Source: Blastococcus atacamensis (GTDB lineage: Bacteria; Actinomycetota; Actinomycetes; Mycobacteriales; Geodermatophilaceae). From it: DNA of 64,000 nucleotides. Position numbers and translations under genes: made by a program. The stretch is from NCBI RefSeq assembly GCF_002938425.1, contig NZ_POQU01000005.1, forward strand, positions 1 through 64,000, in the 5' to 3' direction. Below the pieces are notes generated by a model, which did no database searches, had not been told where the DNA came from, and saw only the letters and a program-made list of their open reading frames with translations. Positions within the stretch are counted from its first letter, which is position 1. Each line of letters starts with the position of its first letter. Positions 39,632-48,930 of this stretch are shown piece by piece.

Positions 39632-41668
39632 TCAGCCATAGGGCGTCACGTCGGCCTGGTCGTCGGTGTAGCCGCGGCGGAGATCGCCGGGTGCCGGGCC
39701 GCTGCCCCGTCCGTCGTCGTCGTGACCGACGCTGCTCTCCAGCTGCCAGGGCACGGTGGTGATCATGACGCCTGGTTGGAACTGCAGCCGCGCGCGCAGC
39801 CGCAGCGCGCTCTGGTTGTGCAGGACGTTCTCCCACCAGTGACCGACCACGTACTGGGGCACGAAGACGACCACGAGCTCGCGCGGGCTGTCGCGGCGGA
39901 TGCCCTTCACGTAGTCCAGCACCGGCCGGGTGATCTCGCGGTACGGCGACTCCAGGACGGTCAGCGGCACCGGGATGTCGTAGCGGTCCCACTGCGCCTG
40001 CAGGGTCCGCGTCTCGGCGTCGTCCACGTTGACCGTGAGCGCGGTCAGCGCGTCCGGGCGGGTCGCCCGCGCGAAGGCCAGCGCGCGCAGCGTCGGCTTG
40101 TGCACCTTGGAGACCAGCACCACGGCGTGCACCTTGCTCGGCAGCGTGCGCGAGTCCGAGTCGGGCTGCAGCTGGTCGGAGACGTGGCAGTAGTGCTTGT
40201 AGATCGCCTTCATCAGCACGAACAGCACCGGCATGGCCAGCAGCACCAGCCACGCGCCGTGGGTGAACTTGGTGACGACGATGATCAGCAGCACCGCGGT
40301 GGTCATCGATCCGCCGACGGCATTGATGATCTGCGAGCGGCGCATCCGCCCGCGCTCGGCCGGGTCGGCCGTCCGCATCTCGCGGTTCCAGTGCCGCACC
40401 ATGCCCCACTGGCCGATGCTGAAGCTGGTGAAGACGCCGATGATGTAGAGCTGGATCAGCCGCGAGACGTCGGCCTCGAAGGCGACGATGAGCAGGGCTG
40501 CGAACCCGGCCAGCAGCAGGATGCCGTTGCTGTACACCAGCTTGTCGCCGCGGGTGTGCAGCTGCCGGGGCATGAACCGGTCCTGCGCCAGCACCGAGCC
40601 CAGCAGCGGGAACCCGTTGAACGCGGTGTTCGCGGCCAGGATGAGCACCAACGCGGTGGCCGCCTGGATCAGGTAGAAGCCGATCGAACCGTTCCCACCG
40701 AACACGGCCGCGGCGAGCTGGGCGATGACCGTGCGCTGGGGCTCGGTCTCGCAGTCGGCGAAGCCGTTCAGGTCGCAGGGGTGCTCGACGTACTTCACGT
40801 CCGCCAGCAGGGCGAGGGCGGTGACGCCGACGAACATGGTGGCCGCGATGCCGCCCATGAGCGCCAGCGTGGTCGCGGCGTTCCGGCTCTTGGGCGGTCG
40901 GAAGGCCGGGACGCCGTTGGCGATCGCCTCCACACCCGTGAGTGCGGTGCAGCCGGAGGCGAAGGCCCGCAGGGCGAAGAAGATCAGCGCCAGCCCCGCC
41001 ATCTGGGTGTACTCGGGCTCGGGCGTGACCGAGTAGCCGGAGCTCTCGGCAGTGAGGCCCCCGTCGGTGAGGAAGTACCGGACCAGGCCGGTGACGATCA
41101 TCACGAGGATGCCGCTGATGAACAGGTACGTCGGCACGGCGAAGGCCCGGCCGGACTCGCGCACACCGCGCAGGTTGGCCGCGGCGAGCAGGGCGACCAG
41201 GCCCACCGCGATCAGCACCCGGTGGGAGTTCAGCGACGGGAACGCCGAGATGATGTTGTCGGTGCCCGCCGAGACCGACACCGCGACGGTCAGCACGTAG
41301 TCGGTGAGCAGCGCGCTGGCCACCACCAGGCCGGCGAACTGCCCGTGGTTCTTCATGGCGACCTCGTAGTCGCCGCCGCCCGAGGGGTAGGCGTGCACCA
41401 CCTGGCGGTAGGACAGCACCACTGTCACCAGCAGGACGACGACCACCGCGGCCAGCCACGGTGCCAGGTACAGGAATGCCGTACCGGCGAGCGTGAGCAC
41501 GATGAGGATCTCCTGGGTGGCGTAGGCCACGGAGGAGAGCGGGTCACTGGCGAAGATCGGGAGCGCGAGCCGCTTGGGCAGCAGGGACTCCCCCGCCCGG
41601 TCGCTGCGCACGGGGCGGCCGAGGACGAGGCGTTTCGGGAGTTGTCCGAGGTCGGACAGGCTTGGCAC
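39632..41668 (-). CDS. kimA: KimA-family potassium importer (APC superfamily)
   Basis: A 678-aa membrane protein with about 12 spans and a C-terminal cytosolic domain of about 150 residues. It matches Bacillus KimA (YdaO) closely: FASDPLSSVAYATQEILI, SYRQVVHAYPSGGGDYEV, DYVLTVAVSVSAGTDNIISA, ALTGVEAIANGVPAF, and the C-terminal LHNQSALRLRARLQF. KimA proteins are high-affinity potassium importers inhibited by c-di-AMP. TACCAT (41676-41681) precedes GTG 41668 by 7 nt on the minus strand, so the message is leaderless. It is divergent from two TrkA genes, strengthening the potassium assignment. Confidence 0.88.
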   Translation of the reverse strand: MPSLSDLGQLPKRLVLGRPVRSDRAGESLLPKRLALPIFASDPLSSVAYATQEILIVLTLAGTAFLYLAPWLAAVVVVLLVTVVLSYRQVVHAYPSGGGDYEVAMKNHGQFAGLVVASALLTDYVLTVAVSVSAGTDNIISAFPSLNSHRVLIAVGLVALLAAANLRGVRESGRAFAVPTYLFISGILVMIVTGLVRYFLTDGGLTAESSGYSVTPEPEYTQMAGLALIFFALRAFASGCTALTGVEAIANGVPAFRPPKSRNAATTLALMGGIAATMFVGVTALALLADVKYVEHPCDLNGFADCETEPQRTVIAQLAAAVFGGNGSIGFYLIQAATALVLILAANTAFNGFPLLGSVLAQDRFMPRQLHTRGDKLVYSNGILLLAGFAALLIVAFEADVSRLIQLYIIGVFTSFSIGQWGMVRHWNREMRTADPAERGRMRRSQIINAVGGSMTTAVLLIIVVTKFTHGAWLVLLAMPVLFVLMKAIYKHYCHVSDQLQPDSDSRTLPSKVHAVVLVSKVHKPTLRALAFARATRPDALTALTVNVDDAETRTLQAQWDRYDIPVPLTVLESPYREITRPVLDYVKGIRRDSPRELVVVFVPQYVVGHWWENVLHNQSALRLRARLQFQPGVMITTVPWQLESSVGHDDDGRGSGPAPGDLRRGYTDDQADVTPYG

Positions 41669-41841
41669 GGCGGCGATGGTACGGATCCGGGGACCGTCCG
41701 CGCGGGTGACTCGGCACACCCCGCCCCGTCGGGGGAACCCGCCCGCCTGCATCCTCCGGGCACTGCACCGGGTGTAGCTTCGCGGCCGGGAAACACGCGG
41801 GCGGACGGCGCCCGCGCGACCGTTGCCGCAGGGAGTGACAC

Positions 41842-42510
41842 GTGCACGTGGTCGTGATGGGCTGCGGCCGTGTCGGCTCGGCGATCGCCCGTCGGCTGGA
41901 GCAGATCGGGCACAGCGTGGCCGTGATCGACCAGGACCCCGAGGCGTTCCGCCGTCTGGGCCCCGACTTCGCGGGACGTCAGATCACCGGGCTGGGCTTC
42001 GACCGCCAGACGCTGCTCGACGCCGGCATCGACTCCGCCGGGGCGTTCGCCGCGGTGAGCAGCGGCGACAACTCCAACATCATCAGCGCCCGCGTGGCCC
42101 GCGAGACCTTCGGCGTGCAGCACGTCGTGGCCCGCATCTACGACTCCAAGCGCGCCGAGGTCTACGAGCGCATGGGGATCCCGAGCGTGGCGACCGTTCC
42201 GTGGACGGTGAACCGACTGCTGCGCGAGCTGCTGTCGGTGAAGGTCAGCGAGCTCTGGCGCGAGCCGACCGGCAAGGTGCTCCTCATGCGGGTCACCGTC
42301 ACCGAGGTCTGGGTCGGGCGCCGGCTCGCGGACCTGGAGACGGCGACCGGGGCGCGTGCCTCGTGGCTGATCCGGTTCGGCGAGGCCCAGCTGCCGACGC
42401 CGACGACGGTTCTCCAGCACGGCGACCAGCTCGTCGTCGCCGCCACCGACGAGCTGACCGCGCGCGTGCACGAGGTCGTCGAGCAGGGTCCGCGGGGAGG
42501 AGAGCACTGA
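41842..42510 (+). CDS. ceoB: TrkA-family potassium uptake regulatory subunit 1
   Basis: A 222-aa protein with an N-terminal RCK/TrkA-N domain (VVVMGCGRVGSAIARRL, GxGxxG NAD-binding site, then IDQDPEAFRRL) and a C-terminal TrkA-C domain (from about 140, VGRRLADLE). It gates a potassium channel or transporter in response to nucleotides. It is the first gene of a two-gene unit overlapping the next (TGATG). M. tuberculosis CeoB (Rv2691) is the direct counterpart. GTG 41842 has GGGAG upstream, with TAGCTT (41775-41780) as a possible -10. Confidence 0.93.
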   Translation: MHVVVMGCGRVGSAIARRLEQIGHSVAVIDQDPEAFRRLGPDFAGRQITGLGFDRQTLLDAGIDSAGAFAAVSSGDNSNIISARVARETFGVQHVVARIYDSKRAEVYERMGIPSVATVPWTVNRLLRELLSVKVSELWREPTGKVLLMRVTVTEVWVGRRLADLETATGARASWLIRFGEAQLPTPTTVLQHGDQLVVAATDELTARVHEVVEQGPRGGEH

Positions 42511-43190
42511 TGCGCGTCGCCATCGTCGGAGCCGGCGCCGTCGGTCGCTCCATCGCCGGGGAACTCCTGGAGAACGGGCACACCGTGATGCTCATCGAGA
42601 AGGACGGCCGCAAGGTCCGCACCCGCTCGGTGCCCGGCGCCGAGTGGGTCCAGGCCGACGCCTGCGAGGTGACCTCCCTGGAGGAGGCGCAGCTCGCCAC
42701 GTGCGACGTCGTGGTGGCCGCCACCGGCGACGACAAGGCCAACCTCGTCGTCTCGCTGCTGGCCAAGACCGAGTTCGCCGTCAACCGGGTGGTCGCCCGC
42801 GTCAAGGACCCCCGCAACGAGTGGCTCTACACCGAGGCGTGGGGCGTCGACGTCGCCGTCTCCACGCCACGCGTGCTCGCCGCACTGGTCGAGGAGGCGG
42901 TGACGGTCGGCGACGTCGTCCGGCTCATGAGCTTCCGCAAGGGCGCGGCCAACCTGGTCGAGATCACCCTCGGCGACGACACCCCCTGGGTCGGTCACCC
43001 GCTCCGCGACGTCCCGCTCCCCCGCGAGACCGTGCTCACCACGATCCTGCGCGGCGACCGGGTGATCACCCCGACGCCGGACGAGCCGCTGGAGTCCGGG
43101 GACGAGCTGCTGTTCGTCTCGCACGGCGAGAACGAGGACCAGCTCCAGCAGGTGTTCGCCCCGGGCGGTCCCGGCTCGGTCGCCGGCTGA
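42510..43190 (+). CDS. ceoC: TrkA-family potassium uptake regulatory subunit 2
   Basis: A 226-aa paralogue of the preceding protein: VAIVGAGAVGRSIAGEL at the start (GxGxxG), IEKDGRKVRTRS, a central VVVAATGDDKANLVVSLLAK, and a TrkA-C domain with WVGHPLRDVPLP. The start ATG overlaps the ceoB stop, so the two are co-translated and probably form a heteromeric gating ring. No TrkH-type pore gene lies beside them; the KimA gene across the divergent promoter is the only transporter. Confidence 0.93.
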   Translation: MRVAIVGAGAVGRSIAGELLENGHTVMLIEKDGRKVRTRSVPGAEWVQADACEVTSLEEAQLATCDVVVAATGDDKANLVVSLLAKTEFAVNRVVARVKDPRNEWLYTEAWGVDVAVSTPRVLAALVEEAVTVGDVVRLMSFRKGAANLVEITLGDDTPWVGHPLRDVPLPRETVLTTILRGDRVITPTPDEPLESGDELLFVSHGENEDQLQQVFAPGGPGSVAG

Positions 43191-43204
43191 CCGACCGCGG
43201 AGGT

Positions 43205-43981
43205 TCAGCCGGCGGGTCCGTCCTCCGCCGACGTGCGGTGGCGGTGCAGCCGGGCCACCACCCACAGCGTTCCCAGCAGCACGACGGCGGTGAGCGGCAG
43301 ACCGAGCAGCACCGAGAACGTGCCCAGGAGCTCGACGTCGTCGGCCAGGTAGTAGATCCACTGCACGCCCGCGCGCAGGAAGAAGCTCGCCGCCCACAGC
43401 ACGGTCAGCCAGGCGTAGGCCCGGAGCAGCCGCGGATCGTCGCGCCAGTGCCGCCCGGGCTCGGTCGCGGCGACGGCCGGCTCCGCGGCTTCCGCGTCCA
43501 CCGGCCGGCGGGACCTCTCCCACGGCCGCGTGCGGCCGGCCAGCGACCCGACGTGGCTGGGTGCCAGGAACTCCGCCGCGACGCCGACCAGCGGCCACCG
43601 GAACGGGATCGAGCCCAGCAGCACGACGCCGACCGCGAGACTGCGGACGATGCCCAGCACGAAGTAGTCGCGGGCCTGACCGGAGACCGATGCGATGGCG
43701 ACGGCGACGCCGACGGCGAACAGCCCGCTGACCGCCTGCTGGATGCTCTGCCGGCGCACCACGCGGAGGAGGAAGACCACCAGCGCGGCTCCGACGGCGG
43801 CCCAGATGCCGGTGCGCAGCCCGTCGATGCCGTTGGCCACGACGAAGGCCACCGTGGGCAGCGTCGCGTCGACCATGCCCCGCCAGCCACCCAGCTGGTC
43901 GAGCACCATGTCGCGGTCGAACATCGGCGCCCGGCGGTCGGTGCCCTCGGTCACGCCGTCGTCCGGGCCTGCTGTGGTCAC
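43205..43981 (-). CDS. DUF3159 membrane protein
   Basis: A 258-aa integral membrane protein with five or six spans; DUF3159 features include LGGWRGMVDATLPTVAFVVA near the start, VSGQARDYFVLG, and SIPFRWPLVG. The family (Rv2693c in M. tuberculosis) is conserved beside the OB-fold and DUF3710 genes; its function is unknown. GTG 43981 with a GGGGG run upstream is preferred over GTG 44002, which has no ribosome site. Confidence 0.88.
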   Translation of the reverse strand: MTTAGPDDGVTEGTDRRAPMFDRDMVLDQLGGWRGMVDATLPTVAFVVANGIDGLRTGIWAAVGAALVVFLLRVVRRQSIQQAVSGLFAVGVAVAIASVSGQARDYFVLGIVRSLAVGVVLLGSIPFRWPLVGVAAEFLAPSHVGSLAGRTRPWERSRRPVDAEAAEPAVAATEPGRHWRDDPRLLRAYAWLTVLWAASFFLRAGVQWIYYLADDVELLGTFSVLLGLPLTAVVLLGTLWVVARLHRHRTSAEDGPAG

Positions 43982-44045
43982 GCCGGTTCCCCCCGTCCCC
44001 ACGTCCGGTCCGGCGCCGGCCGCCGCCCCGCCTGCCGCGAGGGCG

Positions 44046-44423
44046 TCAGCCGGAGCAGAGCTCGTACCAGGGGTTGTAGATGACCTGCCGGCCGTCGAAG
44101 GCCGCGAATCGACCCCTCGCGGTGAGCGAACGCCCGGGCTCGATGCCGGGGATGCGCCGCCGGCCCAGCCAGACCAGCGTCACCGAACCCGAGCCGTCGA
44201 ACAGCTCGGCCTCGAGCGTGGGAACCGTCTCGCGCGGCGTGTAGACGACCGACTTGAGCCGGCCGGTCACGGTCACGACTTCGCCCTTGCGGCAGGCGCT
44301 GACCCGGTCGCAGCCGGCGCTGGCCGATTCCGCGCGCAGCTCCTGCGCGTCGATCGCCTGGTCGTCCGCGGTGATCCGCTGGATCGCGCGCGACCACCAG
44401 CCGGCAGGTCGGGTCTCGGTCAC
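44046..44423 (-). CDS. OB-fold nucleic-acid-binding domain protein
   Basis: A 125-aa protein with a single OB-fold: GEVVTVTGRLKSVVYTPR, LEAELFDGSGSVTLVWLGRR, GIEPGRSLTARGRFA, and the closing VIYNPWYEL. Similar domains occur in RecG and tRNA-anticodon-binding proteins. TACGCT (44430-44435) lies 6 nt before GTG 44423 on the minus strand, so it is probably leaderless. The in-frame extension to 44474 runs through that -10 and can be discarded. Corresponds to Rv2694c. Confidence 0.88.
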   Translation of the reverse strand: MTETRPAGWWSRAIQRITADDQAIDAQELRAESASAGCDRVSACRKGEVVTVTGRLKSVVYTPRETVPTLEAELFDGSGSVTLVWLGRRRIPGIEPGRSLTARGRFAAFDGRQVIYNPWYELCSG

Positions 44424-44487
44424 CCCTCCAGCGTAGTGCGGCTCCGCGCGGACGGGGCCGGGCACCGCTGCCATCGTGGCGCGCCGC

Positions 44488-45204
44488 TCAGGCGGGGCCG
44501 GCGGTGGGCCGGTCCCCGGGCTGCTGGGCGGCCGCCTGCTGCTGCGCCAGCTGCGCGGCCGCCTGCGCGGGCAGCGTCAGCGGCAGCGGCTCGCGCACCG
44601 GCATGGGCTCGGTGCCCCGGACGACGACGATGCCGCGGAACGCCTCCTCCAGCAGCGACTCGGCCGCCCGCGCCTCGTCCTCGACAGGACCGCTGAGCAG
44701 GCCGCGCAGGAACCAGCGCGGGCCGTCGACGCCGAAGAAGCGCGCGTGCCGGCGCACCGGCTGCGGTGCCGGGGCGCCCGGCTGCGCGGCGGCCGGGGCC
44801 ATCATGGTGCCGGACAGCTCGATGCCGAACGGGCCCTCGACCTCGCGCAGCGAGGCGCCCTGGCCCGATGCGCTGCGCCCCAGCTCGGTGCGCACGTCGT
44901 CCCAGATCCCTGCGGCCCGCGGGGCGGCGAAGGCGGAGACCTGCAGCAGCGACTTCCCCGAGCGGAGGGTCGCTGCGACCACCCGCTGCTGCTGGTTGAG
45001 CTCCACCCGCAGGTCCATGCCGGGCAGGGCCGGGAGCCGGATGGCGCCGAGGTCGATGCGCGCCAGACCGTCCTGGGGCGCGTCGGCCTCGTCGTAGGGC
45101 CCCGTCGTGGCCTCGACGTCGCGGACCCGCTGCTGCGGCTCCGGGGGCACCCCGCGCTCGCGCAGGCTGCGGTCGATGCGGTTGCGCCGCCGTCCGAACG
45201 GCAT
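44488..45204 (-). CDS. DUF3710 family protein
   Basis: A 238-aa soluble protein: FGRRRNRIDRSLRERG start, RIDLGAIRLPALPGMDLRVE, SGKSLLQVSAFAAPR, RFFGVDGPRWFLRGLLSGP, and FRGIVVVRGTEPMPVREPLP. The C-terminal 30 residues are a low-complexity Gln/Ala tail (AAAQLAQQQAAAQQ). Function unknown, though it is a stable partner of dut in actinobacteria (Rv2696c). ATG 45204 has GAGGGGCGG upstream and starts 2 nt before the dut stop codon. Confidence 0.9.
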   Translation of the reverse strand: MPFGRRRNRIDRSLRERGVPPEPQQRVRDVEATTGPYDEADAPQDGLARIDLGAIRLPALPGMDLRVELNQQQRVVAATLRSGKSLLQVSAFAAPRAAGIWDDVRTELGRSASGQGASLREVEGPFGIELSGTMMAPAAAQPGAPAPQPVRRHARFFGVDGPRWFLRGLLSGPVEDEARAAESLLEEAFRGIVVVRGTEPMPVREPLPLTLPAQAAAQLAQQQAAAQQPGDRPTAGPA

Positions 45205-45205
45205 G

Positions 45206-45697
45206 TCAGTTCCGCCCCTCACGTGCTGGTGGATCGGCGGGCCCGTGCCCACCGGTGGACCCGTGCCCGCCCTCGCCGCGCTCGCTGGCCGGCAGCTCGG
45301 GCACCGGCACGAACCGGGCCCGGGCCACTTGCTGGACGACCAGCTGGGCGATGCGGTCGCCCCGGCTGAGCCGGAGCGTGCTGTGCGGGTCGAGGTTGAT
45401 GAGGTTGACCTTGATCTCGCCCCGGTAGCCCGAGTCGATGGTGCCCGGTGCGTTCACCATGCTCAGCCCCAGCCGGTGCGCGAGACCCGACCGGGGGTGC
45501 ACGAAGCCGGCGTAGCCGTCGGGGATGGCGACCGCGATCCCGGTACCCACCAGACGCCGCTCGAACGGAGCCAGCTCGACGTCCTCGGCGGCGGTGAGGT
45601 CGGCTCCGGCGTCACCGGGCAGCGCGTAGCGGGGCACGGCGCCGCCGGGGCCGGTCAGCAGGACGGGCACGTCCGGCTCGACGAGTGGCTCGGGCAC
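45206..45697 (-). CDS. dut: dUTP diphosphatase
   Basis: Trimeric dUTPase hydrolysing dUTP to dUMP, keeping uracil out of DNA. All five motifs are visible in 163 aa: [44 protein letters not shown], and the C-terminal glycine-rich arm ending [17 protein letters not shown] (45705-45710) precedes GTG 45697 by 7 nt, so the gene has its own leaderless promoter overlapping the end of the upstream gene. Confidence 0.96.
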   Translation of the reverse strand: MPEPLVEPDVPVLLTGPGGAVPRYALPGDAGADLTAAEDVELAPFERRLVGTGIAVAIPDGYAGFVHPRSGLAHRLGLSMVNAPGTIDSGYRGEIKVNLINLDPHSTLRLSRGDRIAQLVVQQVARARFVPVPELPASERGEGGHGSTGGHGPADPPAREGRN

Positions 45698-45707
45698 GAC
45701 GGCGACC

Positions 45708-46586
45708 CTAGCCGCGGAGCCGGCGCAGGTCTGCGAGGACCCGACGGGCCAGGTTCTCGGTCGCGCGCCGGTTGCCGCGCCCGGCCAGCGCCGCCCCGAT
45801 GAGGAGGGGCGCGGCCGAGGGGACCGCGCCGGCGAGCCGGCGGGTCAGCCGCCGCCGCAGGGCGCGCATGCCGGCGGCGCCCAGGAGGGAACCCAGACCG
45901 GCGGCCTGCGCGCCCACGGCTCGCTGTTCGGACCAGGCGGCGAGGTATGCCTCTCCGCGCCGGGCGGCGTCGCCGGGCGGGCGGCGGTCGTGCAGCTCGT
46001 GCAGTTCGGCGATCAGCACGATCTCCACGGCCGCCACGAGCACGGTCTCGGCACCCAGTTCCAGGGGCACCGCCATCAGGGACGGCGGAACCAGCCAGTG
46101 GGCCGCCGAGAGACCCCCCGCTGCCGCGCCGATCCCGGAGGTGGCCCGGGCCGCGCGCTGGACGAGCGCCTCGGCGATCTCGTCGTCGGAGGCACCGGGA
46201 TGGGCGCGGCGCAGGCGCTCCCGGTCACGCACCGGCAGGCGGGGAGCGGTGACGGCCAGCAGCTCGCCGAGGAGCGCGCTCGGGCTGCGCCCACCGGCCG
46301 GCGGCACCCCGGGGTCACCGGGATGGCCGCCCGCCGGACCGGTCTCCCCGGTCGCGGACGGCGCACCGGCGAAGGCGCCGGCGACCGCGCCGGCCACGGC
46401 GCCGACGACGTCGCGGAGCCCGCCGGCGCCGGACCGCCCGGAGGCCGTGCCGGCCACGCCGGCCACGGCGTCGGCCACGGCGCGGCCGGCCCGCGCGAGC
46501 GGGCTCTCCTCGACGGGTTCCGCCGCCGGGGAGACCGGCCGGGGCGGCGGCACCTCACGCGGCGCCCCCATGCGCGGCTCCGTCAT
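45708..46586 (-). CDS. Conserved hypothetical Ala/Gly-rich protein
   Basis: A 292-aa protein. The first 110 residues are low complexity (Pro, Ala, Gly) with glycine-alanine segments such as [17 protein letters not shown] that could be a glycine-zipper membrane region. From about 105 it looks folded and helical: [61 protein letters not shown] do not know the family. ATG 46586 has GGGGGACGG directly upstream. It lies between dut and the DUF4193 gene. Confidence 0.7.
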   Translation of the reverse strand: MTEPRMGAPREVPPPRPVSPAAEPVEESPLARAGRAVADAVAGVAGTASGRSGAGGLRDVVGAVAGAVAGAFAGAPSATGETGPAGGHPGDPGVPPAGGRSPSALLGELLAVTAPRLPVRDRERLRRAHPGASDDEIAEALVQRAARATSGIGAAAGGLSAAHWLVPPSLMAVPLELGAETVLVAAVEIVLIAELHELHDRRPPGDAARRGEAYLAAWSEQRAVGAQAAGLGSLLGAAGMRALRRRLTRRLAGAVPSAAPLLIGAALAGRGNRRATENLARRVLADLRRLRG

Positions 46587-46597
46587 CCGTCCCCCAG

Positions 46598-46692
46598 GTG
46601 AGGTGCTGGAACGGCCCCCTGCCGGGCCTTCCGTGTGGCCCCGTCCCGGGTCCCGCCCTGAGCTTGCGAAGGGTGGGGAGGACGGGGTCCTT
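46598..46692 (-). repeat. Longest post-stop repeat copy, after the DUF4193 gene
   Basis: On the minus strand after the stop: AAGGACCCCGTCC, TTCGCAAGCTC, then GGACGGGGCC (which can pair with the first block), a GGCCC hairpin, and CGTTCCAGCACCTCACC. The long-range pairing gives a hairpin with a branched top, suitable as a terminator. Confidence 0.7.
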
Positions 46693-46992
46693 TCAGGCGC
46701 AGTCGCGGCAGAAGAGCTGGTCGCCCTTGGTGGAGGTCAGACGGCTGCGGTGCTGCACCAGGAAGCAGCGCGAGCAGGTGAACTCGTCCTCCTGCTTGGG
46801 CAGCACGCGGACCGTGAGCTCCTCGCCGGAGAGGTCGGCGCCGGGGAGCTCGAGGTTCTCGTTGAAGTCGGTCTCGTCGACGTCGACCGAGGAGGACTGC
46901 GCCTCAGCGCGCCGCGCCTTGAGCTCCTCCAGCGAGTCCTCGCCGAGCTCGTCGGTCTCGTTGCGGCGTGGGGCGTCGTAGTCGGTGGCCAT
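46693..46992 (-). CDS. DUF4193 family protein (zinc-ribbon-like)
   Basis: A 99-aa acidic protein: ATDYDAPRRNETDELGEDSL, a central DVDETDFNENLELPGADLSG, and a C-terminal Cys pair set CSRCFLVQ...CRDC that likely binds zinc. Highly conserved in actinobacteria (Rv2699c) next to dut; its role is unknown, and the acidic body plus zinc knuckle suggest an RNA polymerase or ribosome ligand (inference). AGGAGGGG lies about 11 nt before ATG 46992. Confidence 0.92.
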   Translation of the reverse strand: MATDYDAPRRNETDELGEDSLEELKARRAEAQSSSVDVDETDFNENLELPGADLSGEELTVRVLPKQEDEFTCSRCFLVQHRSRLTSTKGDQLFCRDCA

Positions 46993-47273
46993 GTGGTGTG
47001 CCCCTCCTCCGGATTTCTCGGGCGTCGTGCCCGTTCGTCTGACGAGGCGCCGGGTGCGGCGCCGTCGTCCTTCCGGTCGCCGGTGGGCGACCAGTGGTCG
47101 TGTGGGCGGGGCCCGTTGCTGGGGCTCCCCTCCACCGCCGCACCTCCTCGCAGAGGACCGGCAGGCCCCCCAACGCCGACAGGGCCCGGTTTGTGCCCGA
47201 CTCCGGGGAGGAGGCACGTCGGGCCCGTGGACGGGCGGGCGGGCGACGGAGCCGCAGAGGTTACCCTGCCGCC

Positions 47274-48320
47274 GTGGCGACTTCCCCGGGTGCCGATCCA
47301 GCTGTCGTGGGCCCGTACCTGGCCTCCGCGCTGGGGCACGAGAAATGGCGTTCGGTCACCGTCGAGCTCATCGCGGCGGGGATGTCGAACCTCACCTACG
47401 TGGTCACGCCGGCGGAGGGGGACCCGGACGACGCGGTGATCCTCCGCCGCCCGCCGACGGGCGCGGTTCTCGCGACGGCGCACGACATGGCCCGCGAGCA
47501 CCGGGTGATCTCGGCGCTCGGCCCGACGCCGGTGCCCGTGCCGCGCACCCTGCACCTCTGCACGGACACCGCCGTGCTCGGTGCGCCGTTCTACGTGATG
47601 GAGCGGGTGGTCGGCGTCCACGTGGTGAGCGAGCTGCCCGCCGGTTACGCCGACGCCCCCGAGCAGCGGCGCGCCATCGGTCAGGCGCTGGTGGACACCC
47701 TGGCCGACCTGCACTCCGTGGACCCTGCCGCCGTCGGCCTGGCCGACTTCGGCCGGCCCGAGGGGTTCCTCGCCCGCCAGGTGCGCCGCTGGACCACGCA
47801 GTGGGAGGCCACCCGCGACCGCGACCGGCCCGACCTCGACGCACTCGCCGCGCGGTTGGCCGCCACCGTGCCCACGACCTCCCGCGCCGGCATCACCCAC
47901 GGCGACTACCGCCTGGACAACTGCCTGCTCGACCCGGACGAACCCGGCCGCATCAAGGCGGTCCTCGACTGGGAGATGTCGACGCTCGGCGACCCGCTCA
48001 CCGACATCGGGATGATGTTCGTCTACTGGCCCGAGGCCGGCGAGCAGCGACCATCGACGCTCAGCCCGGTCACCACGCTGCCCGGCTTCCCCACCCGGCT
48101 CGAGGTCGCCGACCGCTACGCCGCGCGCACCGGCACGGACCTCTCGGACCTCAACTGGTACGTGGGTTTCGCCTTCTTCAAGTTCGCCGCGATCATCGCC
48201 GGGATCCTCGCCCGGTCGGCCGCCGGGGCGATGGCCGGCAAGGACACCAGCGGCTACGCCGACCGGATCGGCCCGTGCGTCGAGCTGGGACGCGCCGCAC
48301 TGGAGGACGGTGCGATCTAG
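47274..48320 (+). CDS. Phosphotransferase family protein (APH/ACAD10-like kinase fold)
   Basis: A 348-aa aminoglycoside-phosphotransferase-fold protein: GMSNLTYVVTP (nucleotide loop), ILRRPPTGAVLATAHDMARE with Lys replaced by the RRP motif typical of the ACAD10 group, the catalytic loop ITHGDYRLDNCLLD, and LDWEMSTLGDPLTDIG (metal-binding Asp). Relatives accompany acyl-CoA dehydrogenases and phosphorylate hydroxyacyl compounds. TACCCT (47262-47267) precedes GTG 47274 by 6 nt (leaderless). It is divergent from the DUF4193 gene with a 281-nt gap in which I see no further gene. Confidence 0.88.
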   Translation: MATSPGADPAVVGPYLASALGHEKWRSVTVELIAAGMSNLTYVVTPAEGDPDDAVILRRPPTGAVLATAHDMAREHRVISALGPTPVPVPRTLHLCTDTAVLGAPFYVMERVVGVHVVSELPAGYADAPEQRRAIGQALVDTLADLHSVDPAAVGLADFGRPEGFLARQVRRWTTQWEATRDRDRPDLDALAARLAATVPTTSRAGITHGDYRLDNCLLDPDEPGRIKAVLDWEMSTLGDPLTDIGMMFVYWPEAGEQRPSTLSPVTTLPGFPTRLEVADRYAARTGTDLSDLNWYVGFAFFKFAAIIAGILARSAAGAMAGKDTSGYADRIGPCVELGRAALEDGAI

Positions 48321-48384
48321 GAGCAGGCCACGCCCCTAAGCTCCGGGCGTCAGCCGCCCACCGGGACCTCGTCGAGGAGATGCA

Positions 48385-48924
48385 GTGACCGAGCGCACCG
48401 CCGTCCGCCCCTCGGTGCGCCCGCGGAGCGGTCGCCGGCCGCTGCCGCCGCTGATCTTCCTGCTCGTGCTCGCCCTCGCGGCCGGGGCCGTCTGGTGGAC
48501 GGTGATCCGCCAGGACCGCGCCCGTGAGGCCGACGAGGCCGCCGCCTGCGCCGAGGCCGAGGAGGCGCCGCCGGGGCTGGATCCCGGCACCGTGTCGGTG
48601 CGCATCTACAACGCCACCGACCTGCCCGGCCTGGCCACGAACGTGTCGGAGGAGCTGAAGGCCCGCGGCTTCACCGTCAGCGAGGTGGCCAACGACAGCA
48701 GCGAGCGCACGGTCGAGGGGGTGGGCGAGGTGCGGTTCGGTGCCCGGGGCCGCGAGCAGGCCCGGTTCGTGGCCGCCTACCTGCCCGGTGCGGGCGAGCA
48801 CCAGGACACCCGTGCGACCGCGGAGGTCGACCTGGTGCTCGGGCCGGAGTTCACGGCGCTGGCCTCCGCCGAGGAGGTCGCCGCCGCGGTCGAGGAAGGC
48901 GCCGACGCCCCGCTCGGCTGCTGA
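48385..48924 (+). CDS. LytR C-terminal-domain membrane protein (Cei-like)
   Basis: A 179-aa protein with a basic N-terminus, one membrane span (about 22-42, LIFLLVLALAAGAVWWTVI) and an extracytoplasmic LytR_C domain: VSVRIYNATDLPGLATNVSE, LKARGFTVSEVAND, then EVRFGARGREQARFVAAYLP and VDLVLGPEF. The M. tuberculosis counterpart Rv2700 (Cei) is needed for envelope integrity. It has GAGGAG 5-6 nt before GTG 48385, with TAAGCT near 48334 as a possible -10. It converges on suhB with only 6 nt between stops. Confidence 0.9.
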   Translation: MTERTAVRPSVRPRSGRRPLPPLIFLLVLALAAGAVWWTVIRQDRAREADEAAACAEAEEAPPGLDPGTVSVRIYNATDLPGLATNVSEELKARGFTVSEVANDSSERTVEGVGEVRFGARGREQARFVAAYLPGAGEHQDTRATAEVDLVLGPEFTALASAEEVAAAVEEGADAPLGC

Positions 48925-48930
48925 CCCCGG

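Noticed and set aside
39344-41857. 837-codon plus-strand frame opposite kimA
   Set aside because: Antisense shadow rich in Arg, Gly and His.
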